This document shows positions 56,279 through 64,000 of a stretch of DNA of 64,000 nucleotides, in pieces. The notes beneath the pieces are model-generated. The model did not search any database. It had not been told where the DNA came from and saw nothing but the letters and a program-made list of their open reading frames with translations. The position numbers and the translations under genes were made by a program. The first letter of the stretch is position 1, and the number at the start of each line of letters is the position of its first letter. Source of the stretch: Zygnema cylindricum (lineage: Eukaryota > Streptophyta > Zygnematophyceae > Zygnematales > Zygnemataceae); NCBI GenBank assembly GCA_037447655.1, contig JBBHKE010002632.1, forward strand, positions 1 to 64,000. The letters are read 5' to 3'.

Positions 56279-56483
56279 CTACACCTTGAATCGTTATTAG
56301 CGTATAGAAATTATTAGTGTAAAGAAAAAATTAGCGTCATTCATTCTAATTTAGTGCTAGGAGACGTGGCAAATTATGGTCCATGTTCTGAAATAGTGTA
56401 ATTTATTATATATAAGGTATCAATGTCAAAATTTTGGGGTGCCGATATAGCGTACATAAGGCTAATAACGAATCACGGTGTAG
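56279..56483 (+). mobile_element. F-type MITE, copy 1
   Basis: 205 bp flanked by CTACACC...TTGAATCGTTAT and ATAACGAATCACGGTGTAG inverted ends. The reverse complement of 57111-57315 matches along its length. Non-coding. Confidence 0.75.
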
Positions 56484-57110
56484 TTTACGTGTCTAACTAA
56501 TCCCGTTTTTTGAGCGCACGTTCCTATGCGTGCGCGTATAATTTAATTCATTTTTTGTAAAATTTCAATTGAAAAGATTCATTTATGTACGGTCTGACAT
56601 CGACCGTACACCACACTATTTATATATTAATGTACTTTCGTTTTTTACGCTATTTTGTACGGTACCTTAATTAACGTCAAGGAAAATTTTAAATCATGTA
56701 TCCTATTTGAGGAAAAAAATCAAAATTTTAAGGACCCAAATTAGTGACTTTGACACTAATAACGATGCACGGTGTAGTTCCTCACTTCACGTGAGCTCCA
56801 CTGTGAGAGCACACACCGACATTTGACTTCGCCGCAAAAATGGAATCTAACCGCGAACCATTACACTGAACTTGGACACAAATTAAAGGACAACGTACAA
56901 CATGTATAAACTCGCACGAAACGAAACAAAATTCGTACAAAATAAAAAAGCGTACCGGCGTATAAATATCGGTGTAACTGAAATGACGCGTCGTCATGCG
57001 CGGCCAAATGAAGCCACACTATTTACGAATCAACATTCCTATATTGAAAACATAATTCACATTTATTCAGCTACATTATTAACGAATCAACATTCCTACA
57101 TCGTTATTTA
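56484..57110. other. Spacer between inverted MITEs
   Basis: 627 bp with family F words ('ccacactattta' near 56613, 'cacggtgtag' near 56768) and a short duplicated phrase 'acgaatcaacattccta' (57020s and 57080s). No gene recognised. Confidence 0.45.
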
Positions 57111-57315
57111 CTACACCGTGAATCGTTATAAGCCTTATGTACGCTATATCGGCACCCCAAAATTTTGACATTAATACCTTAAATATAATAAAATACACTA
57201 TTTAAGGACGTGGACCATAATCTGCCACGTCTGCTGGCACTAAATTAGAATGAATGACGCTAATTTTTTCTTTACACTAATAATTTCTTTACGCTAATAA
57301 CGATTAAAGGTGTAG
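57111..57315 (-). mobile_element. F-type MITE, copy 2 (inverted)
   Basis: 205 bp, inverted relative to 56279-56483, with the same ends. Its last three bases overlap the first bases of a truncated hAT element at 57313. Its middle part corresponds to the sequence around the B2 insertion site near 27100 and 33264. Confidence 0.75.
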
Positions 57316-57557
57316 TGTTGTGTATCGGTAAGGATTTGCCGATAACCAATATGGACCATTTTTCCGGTACCCGATAATCGATATATTGGTACGATATATC
57401 GTTATCGGTGTTATCGCCGATAAATACCCGATATTTATCGGTTTTTTGTTGGCAATAACACCGATAACGATAACTATAGGCGATATATGAACTGACCGTA
57501 CATGTAAATGTACGGCCAGTACACTCAACTGCACGTCATATTCCCCGGACGCGCCGC
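57313..57557. mobile_element. Truncated hAT element (hAT3)
   Basis: Left end TAGTGTTGTGTATCGGTAA and the TATCG-rich subterminal region, similar to hAT-b. It stops after 'gacgcgcc' and the rest of the element is missing. Confidence 0.8.
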
Positions 57558-58043
57558 GGACCCCCTTCCCCCCGATTTCGGTAAAAAATCACGATTTTTC
57601 CTTGATTATTTATTATTTAAGGGGGTTTTGTAACACTAATAGCTGATCGAACTTGTTTATAAAAGGGTATTTAGGTATTATGATTTTAGAGTACTAAATT
57701 TGGTAGACGTCCGCGAAAGAATCACGCTATTTGGAGTTATATTATAAAAGTTATAGCGATGGGTGTATTTAGGTGACAGCGTGGGGTCAAAATAACAAGT
57801 GGGTACCATTGAAACGGGATAAGGGTCAAATTACTACCGAAATTATGCGTGTACGTTTCATAAAGTTCTAACGAAACGTTTAGTATGCACGGTGGTTCGT
57901 TTCGTACAGATTTTCGTACGAAACGTCACTTTCACTTAAGGGAATTTCGTAGGAAGTTTCGCGTGCGAAATTTGTTACGCACGATCGTGCGAAATCGCGT
58001 TTCGTTTGGCGCGCACTTTTGCACGTAAATGTTACGTAGTGAA
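57558..58043. other. Spacer before duplication copy 2
   Basis: No gene seen. It contains a perfect 10-bp inverted repeat CGTTTCGTAC / GTACGAAACG (57898-57925) and several further CGAAAC/GTTTCG words to 58010. Confidence 0.5.
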
Positions 58044-61000
58044 AGTTTAGTAAGATAGTACTTTACATTTGTCTAGTACTTTCGTCTTTGCTTGTCGTTT
58101 TGCAATGTTTGAGTTAGTGAGAATTACAGTGTTCTAGCTTAATCTACGGATAGGAAGCAGATTTCTAGAGGTTTTTTGGCGGCGCACGCTAACACGTGCC
58201 GCTCCATGGATGGTGTGTTATTTAAGGGACACCATGTAATGGTGTAATCAATCAATCAACAATCGATTGGAGACTTACATGGAGGAAAAAAAGAGATAGA
58301 AGAGAAATTGTAATTTCGGTTTTTGTATTAATGTGAGATTTTTTTTCGAAATGTCTTTTCAATGTTGATTGATCTTTTGTATTCTGAATGCTTCTACTGC
58401 CATAATTGTGTGTAATTGAGCTCTTAGTTTATTATCGATCCTTTCACATGTGATTCGAAATACCTTACCGTCGATGAAAAGTTCGCATGGTTATTTTTAC
58501 CTCCTCTCAGTTTATTGTGATGCCCAACCTAATTTGTTAACTAACAATGTCTCCAAAACATCCCAGATCATCGCGGTACGGCATTTTGTCCATATTGTCT
58601 ATATTCTCACCACTAATAGTGTTGGCCGAATTCATATTTCATTGTGCGTTTTGGCACGAGTGTACTCGTTATCCACACTAATTCTGATTCCAACTTTTGT
58701 TGAAATGTTTTTTTACATGTATATGATACGTGGAATTATGAAATGGCAAATTTTTCCTCCCTTTTTTTTTTTTTTCCTATTCAACATTTAAATTTTATAT
58801 ATCACATATGTTATGTCTGCTCATCATTATTATTGTTATTATTACTTTTTTTTTGTCATAACCTCCACTTTTTTATAAACAATCACAAAAAAACAATTTC
58901 CTCCAGTTTTTTTTTTTTTTTTTTTCAATTTAAAAAATTTCGGGCGGATTTCCATCCACCCTTTCTTTCCAAAGTCACGTCGCCTCTACGACGTGTAAAT
59001 AAATCGTTGGCTGTCCATCGTGACACGTGTCAGTATTAGAACTCGTAATGATCATACCCAACCCGAGGCTGTGGCTTTGGCTGACGTCAGCGTCTCCGGA
59101 CTTTGAGGATGATGGGCGGCGGTTATCGAATCGCTTCATAGTAAGACTGCTTCACGGAGGTTTCGCCAAGATGTTAAAAATCCAACGGTCCATGATTACT
59201 CAGGGAGTTCAAGAGACTCTTGATAGATTCTCGATAAAAGTGACCTGAAAAAAAACAATAAGGGACGCTGAATCGAAAAAAAAAACGAACGGTCGATGCT
59301 CACCTTTGACAATAGTGACAGATTCGCATTATAAATGACTTTTGAACAGCAAAAAGTACGAGAGTGCGGAAAGGTTAGAAAGCGTACGAAACCAACTAAA
59401 TTGCCCACTGTACGGTAACTGAGGTCACGCTCAAAGGCAGACGGAAAGAAAGTACAAGTCGGATATCCGACAAAGAAAAACAACCAAATGATGATTGGCG
59501 TCATGCGTCAACATCTACAGAGAATCATGCCACGTGGTACTTCGAAAAGTGGTCGTCTCTATGTAGCAATTCACACTAGAAATGGATGGTGAATGAGATG
59601 AGGAAACGTATGATCTCGTACCATTCATTCCGCAAAAAAACAAAAACAAAGGCGCCAAATAGGTCGACCTCTCGGCTGTCAACATTTAGGGAGCATAGTG
59701 ACGGACAAAATTTGAAATTTGGAGCGTATTGACGGACAAAACAATGGGCCAAGTGCGTCAAACTTGACAACTGTAGTAAGTCATCTTTTTTTCCGGAAAA
59801 CATTTTCGGCATGCAGAGATCCGACATTTAAAAAGTATAAAGTCGTATCCCAAGTGAATGATCCGTACTGTAACGAAATTTTCTAAAATGCTAACCCATA
59901 AACAAATAGCCAATCAAAATCATATAAAATAGAACGTAAAAAAATGTAAACTTAAAACTTCTCTGGAACTTTGACGAAACATCCTCCCCTTTTTTTACTA
60001 ATGGTTTGGTACCGACGGATTTGAGTCATCAGGAACTAATCGTACGGCAAGATTAATCACATCGTGACGTTTTTGTTGACGTGAGGTGACGTCAAGGCCG
60101 ATTCCAAACAAATAAAAAGGACAAACATTTACTCATCTCTAGTGTTGTGTACCGGTAAGGATTTGCCAATAACCCATATAGGCCTTTTTCGGCTAGCCGA
60201 TAATGGATATATTGGTACGATATATCGTTATCATTGTTATCGCCAATAAATAACCGATATTCATTGGTTATTATTGGCGATAACACCGATATCAATAACT
60301 ATTGACAATATATGTACGGACCGTACGAATAAATGTACGGCCAGTTCACTCAACTATACATGTTATTCCGTCGACGCGCTTACTCACAACCCCTATCAAC
60401 TGAGGTGCCTACCAATCATATTATTTGTACAAGCCGAAAGTACAGTAGCCAACATAAGATATGTACGACTTCATTACGGCTCCAGTTAAAATGATGTACC
60501 TTTCACATCCAACGCCATGGCTTTGTCCTTTTTTTTCCTTACTATCCATTGGAAACCTGCCTCGTGTCAATCTGTCGCCTATTTTGGCATAAGACGCCAA
60601 AAGAGCCATTCGGGGATGCCGGCGCTCACGATGTCTGTCCGCTCGTATTTTCTCAATGAAAGCCGTCCGTTCGATTTTTCCAACGCGCAAAATGTTCTTT
60701 TGCGTCCGTTGTACTTTATGTCGCCATCCTTTTTTCCTTCCATGATCATCAGTTTATCATTACATTGCCGTACGTTCCCCTAAATTTTTCGTTCAGTTGA
60801 TCGGTTAGAAAGTACTACAAAGTGCAACGTATTTTTTCGTCAAAATTTATACATTTCCTGTAAAAAATTGTACATTTCTTGTAAATAACCCGTTCAGTTT
60901 ACCAAACAAGAAGTACTTCGGACAGAAAGTACAAAAATTACAGATAAATTGGGACCATTGACCTTTTGATAACCGATAACTGTCGGTATCGGTGTTATCG

Positions 61001-61235
61001 CGATAATTTTTTTACCGATAAACAACACTACTCATCTCATTCATCATCCATTTCTAGTGTGAATGCATCATATATATGTATCTTAAGATACGAATAGATC
61101 ATCCGAAAGACATCCACCAAAAAAAATTTGTGCGATTCTGTAAATAGAGTTAAGTAAAGCCGACACGAATGTTGTCGTTTTTGGCTCTACGTGTACCTTT
61201 TACATAAATTTGTTTTTACCATAAAACATAATTGG
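58044..61235. repeat. 3.19-kb segmental duplication, copy 2
   Basis: Second copy of 52099-55289, with the palindromes at 59021-59032, 59080-59091, 59530-59537 and 60087-60094. It is followed by hAT-b2, which keeps both target duplications, so this copy appears to be the ancestral arrangement. Confidence 0.97.
60140..61030. mobile_element. Non-autonomous hAT element (hAT-a), copy 2
   Basis: Duplicate of 54194-55084 with the same CTCATCTC target duplication (60132-60139, 61031-61038). It was copied with the segment, not by transposition. Confidence 0.93.
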
Positions 61236-62121
61236 TAGTGTTGTGTATCGGTAAAAAACTTATCGCGATAACACCGATACCGATAGTTATCGGTTATTGA
61301 ACGGTCAACGGTCCCGATATATTTGTACTTTCTGTACTTTCTGTCCGGAGTGCTTTCTGTCCGATAAACCGAACGGTAAATTTACGAAAAAAGTACGGTT
61401 GTTTACAAGAAATGTACGAATTTTGACAAAAAAATACGTTACACTTTGTAGTACTTTTTGGGCGGTTAACTGAACATAGATTTTACGAGAACGTACAGAA
61501 TTGTACTGATAAACTCATTATCATGGAACGGTAAAAAGACGGCGGAAACAAAGTACAACGGATGCAAAATAACATTATGCGCGCCGCCGGAATCGAACGG
61601 ACGACATTCAATGAGAAAATACGAGCAGACGGTCAGCGTGAGCGCCTGCATCTCGGAATGGCTTTTTTGGCAGCTTTTGCCAAAAAAGCCAACGGATTGA
61701 CACGTGGCAGGTTTCCACTGGATCCCAAAAAATAAAGGAACAAAGCCACGATGTCGGATGTGAAGGGTACATCGTCTTAATTGGAGCCGTACTGAAGTCG
61801 TACACATCTTATGCCCACTACTATACTTTCGGCTTCTGCAAATGATCTGATTGGTAGGTACCTCAGGGGTTGTGAGTAGGGCGCGTCGGGGGAATAAGAC
61901 GTACAATTGATTGTACATGCCGTACATTTATCTGTACGGCTCGTACAGTTATCGCCGATAGTTATCGTTATCGGTATTATCGCCGATAAGTAGCCGATAT
62001 TATCGGCTACTTATCGGCGATAAGACCGATAGCGATATATCGTACCAATATATCGATTATCGGGTCCCCGAAAAAAGGCCCATATCGGTTATTGGCAAAT
62101 CCTTACCGATTCACAACACTA
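61236..62121. mobile_element. Non-autonomous hAT element (hAT-b2)
   Basis: 886 bp with TAGTGTTGTGTATCGGTAA at the left and CCGATTCACAACACTA at the right, and a perfect 8-bp target duplication ATAATTGG (61228-61235, 62122-62129). It contains a minus-strand open stretch of 153 codons (61466-61927) whose partial equivalents exist in hAT-a and hAT-b1; no domain recognised. Confidence 0.93.
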
Positions 62122-62129
62122 ATAATTGG

Positions 62130-63213
62130 TTTCCAAATGTCGGTGAAGGTGCCACCGACATTTTGTTCAAATTGGGGATCCTACGGTCGTTGAATTCTAA
62201 CGAATCTTTAGCTGGACCGGCCGAAAGGTTGCAAACGAATGAAAAGCTTGGAAATGTCCAACTCTTATGTATTGTACACCGATAGTCAATATAAGTTTTA
62301 ATGTTTTTTTTCGCCTCTTAAAACATTTTTTTTACGTACAAACATATCATTTTTTAGATCTTATGGTCGCGATAGAATGTTAAGATTTTCAATTTCCGAT
62401 TTTATGATCTTAAATTGAAAATCGGACAAAAGTGTACAGAGAAAAGATATTTTATGTGGCGGAAAATTTATTAACACTAAAAGCAATATACGGTGTGGCT
62501 CCACACAAAGCGGAGGCCGCGATGGCGCATGTCGATTATTCAATCAATTGCTTTTGTTAGAGATGTGAGCTATAGCGAAATCTAAGTCTCGCCATACTTT
62601 GACATGACTGATTGGCTCCTAGTTGATTGACAAATAATTGGCACGTGGGAAGAGAAAATACAAAGCAATTAGGACCTCGTCGCCGTGTCTAGATCTCAAG
62701 ATGAAGTTTCATGGTAACAGAATCAGAAAAAACGTATTCATGACGCTGTCTGGATGTGCTAATAAAGCGTCCTCGAGTCGAGGAGATAGTTTTGGAGCAT
62801 AGTTGTCTCGTACGAATACTACGCACGATACGCATTTAATGATGAAAAATATGTTATAAAATGCGTACTTGACTATATACTTGTACATTTCCATACATTT
62901 TTTGACTTTTGAAAGTTTCAAATTTTAAATTTATGATATGGCATACGCTAAAAAAAGGTGAAGTGAAAAAACAAGCGACATGACAACCACGGCGCTGAGT
63001 TAGCAACCAAGCTCTTGTACAAGTGACCAAGCTTCTTTGACGGTAGTTGATGAACCAACGACGAAGCGGTATCACCGTTGAACTACTGTAGGGACCAGCG
63101 ACCAGGTTGCTTCGTCGCTGATTCAACATGGTTTTATTATAACATGTCAATAATGAAAAAATACAAGTTCACATGGAAGAGAAAAAAACCATCTTTCTAT
63201 TGACTTGCAAATG
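62130..63213. other. Stretch with nothing recognised
   Basis: AT-rich, short frames only. A stretch at 62985-63125 is rich in 'accaagct'/'cgacgaag'-type words. It may include the 3' flank of the hAT transposase gene on its right. Confidence 0.5.
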
Positions 63214-64000
63214 TTACACCATGCGAACTACCATGGACTCTTCATAACTGATATCCCTACTCTTGTGTAACAATATAAGATTGCTAAAGACCCACACCAT
63301 AACTTTGGCCCTATTAGCTCTGAGCTTGTTTCTTTTCTAAGAGTGAATATAGTCATAGGTTGACCAATTCCTCTCACCTGCGCTGGCAACTGAGCATTGG
63401 GCGAGGATTCTAATAGCTACCTTCTACAAGATCAAGGTGACGCCTCCAAACTCATGCCGCCATTTCCACCCTTGCATTTTCCTAACACAAGCTTTCGTTA
63501 CATCCCTTCCAAAAACACCCTCGAAACCTCTATATTTAGACAACTCAACGCGGGCCTCTGTTTACTCCTCCACATTTGGTTACATTTTTTCAAGCATTGT
63601 CTCAAAGCCTTCCATTATTATCGCATTTTTATTCTGCCCATAGGTAACACTTTGGTACTCGGGATCGAATACAAAGTCGGCGGCATACATGGGACTATGA
63701 GCCATCTCCCATCTGCCCATGAACGTCTCTAGTTCTTCCAATACCTGTAGGGCTTCATAATTTTTTTCACCTCCATCAATAGATAACTTAGGTACAAACA
63801 AACCAACGGTATAAAAACTATTATAAACCTTCCCCACGTTGGGGGCCACTTTATCACACTCCCTCATTGGTCGCACCACCAGCTTTAAAACTACCATAGC
63901 CTCTGTCACTCTCATCCAAAATGTTGGGCTCAAAATGTGATCTTTAATCTTTAGCCCCTCGATCTTGTATGCTTCCTTACCCATCCAGTACTTCTAACTG
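63214..64000 (-). pseudogene. hAT transposase, C-terminal part
   Basis: One minus-strand frame runs from the window edge to a stop at 63214 with about five internal stops (63994, 63580, 63562, and two more near 63420 and 63345). Visible blocks: F-W-M-R-V-T-E-A-M-V-V-L-K, S-P-M-Y-A-A-D-F-V-F-D-P, and the hAT dimerisation signature A-S-A-G-E-R-N-W-S-T-Y with I-H-S and K-R-N-K-L-R after it. The arrangement matches DUF659/hAT-C plant transposases, which cut and paste hAT elements. The N-terminal part with the zinc finger and most catalytic residues is outside the window. No inverted repeat could be assigned to it. Confidence 0.85.

Overview
This window is repeat-dominated eukaryotic nuclear DNA, most likely from a plant. 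I can support no intact host gene, tRNA, rRNA or CRISPR array. Plant origin is suggested by the density of nested Ty1/copia retrotransposons, by hAT elements with a DUF659-type transposase, and by ACGT-core palindromes. A bryophyte or other non-seed plant seems possible, but that is a guess.

Layout. 1-3.4 kb: minus-strand copia element A1, cut by the window edge. 3.4-5.1 kb: a plus-strand LTR of family A interrupted by a solo LTR of family D. 5.1-6.4 kb and 12.65-13.6 kb: the two halves of minus-strand element G, split by plus-strand copia B1 (6380-12652). 13.6-15 kb: AT-rich DNA with nothing recognised. 15-17.7 kb: minus-strand element A3. 17.7-26.1 kb: minus-strand element A4, split by a pol-less, gag-only element D and by a recent 1.4-kb direct repeat. 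26.1-27.1 kb: an inverted-repeat-rich family (F), entered by copia B2 (27108-33263). 33.3-35.6 kb: plus-strand deletion derivative A6. 35.75-40.57 kb: minus-strand element A2. 41.0-48.7 kb: plus-strand copia C, with a perfect 5-bp target duplication, a nested solo LTR, and a foreign RT/RNase H patch inside its gag. 48.8-51.1 kb: two degenerate tandem copies of an O-fucosyltransferase-like gene, the second broken by a hAT element. 52.1-61.2 kb: a 3.2-kb segment present twice in direct orientation (offset about 5946 bp), both copies ending at a hAT terminal repeat. 62.1-63.2 kb: nothing recognised. 63.2-64 kb: the C-terminal part of a decayed hAT transposase.

The copia elements share an unusual 5' architecture. 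The LTR ends in CA and is followed at once by a sequence complementary to the anticodon arm of initiator tRNA-Met (GGTTATGGGCC), not to the tRNA 3' end. The gag reading frame starts inside the LTR, about 20-26 codons before its end where the frame is clear (families B, C and G), and runs through the primer site, which is therefore translated as (Q)Q-V-M-G or a close variant. I see this in families A, B, C, D and G. Every 3' or solo LTR with this layout carries a start codon pointed at flanking DNA.

All coding copies seen are broken by stops or frameshifts. B2 and C are the best preserved. The nesting order (B1 in G, solo LTR A in C, LTR D in A4 and in LTR A, B2 in family F) gives a relative chronology. 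The large duplications and the patch in C show that recombination and template switching continued after the insertions.
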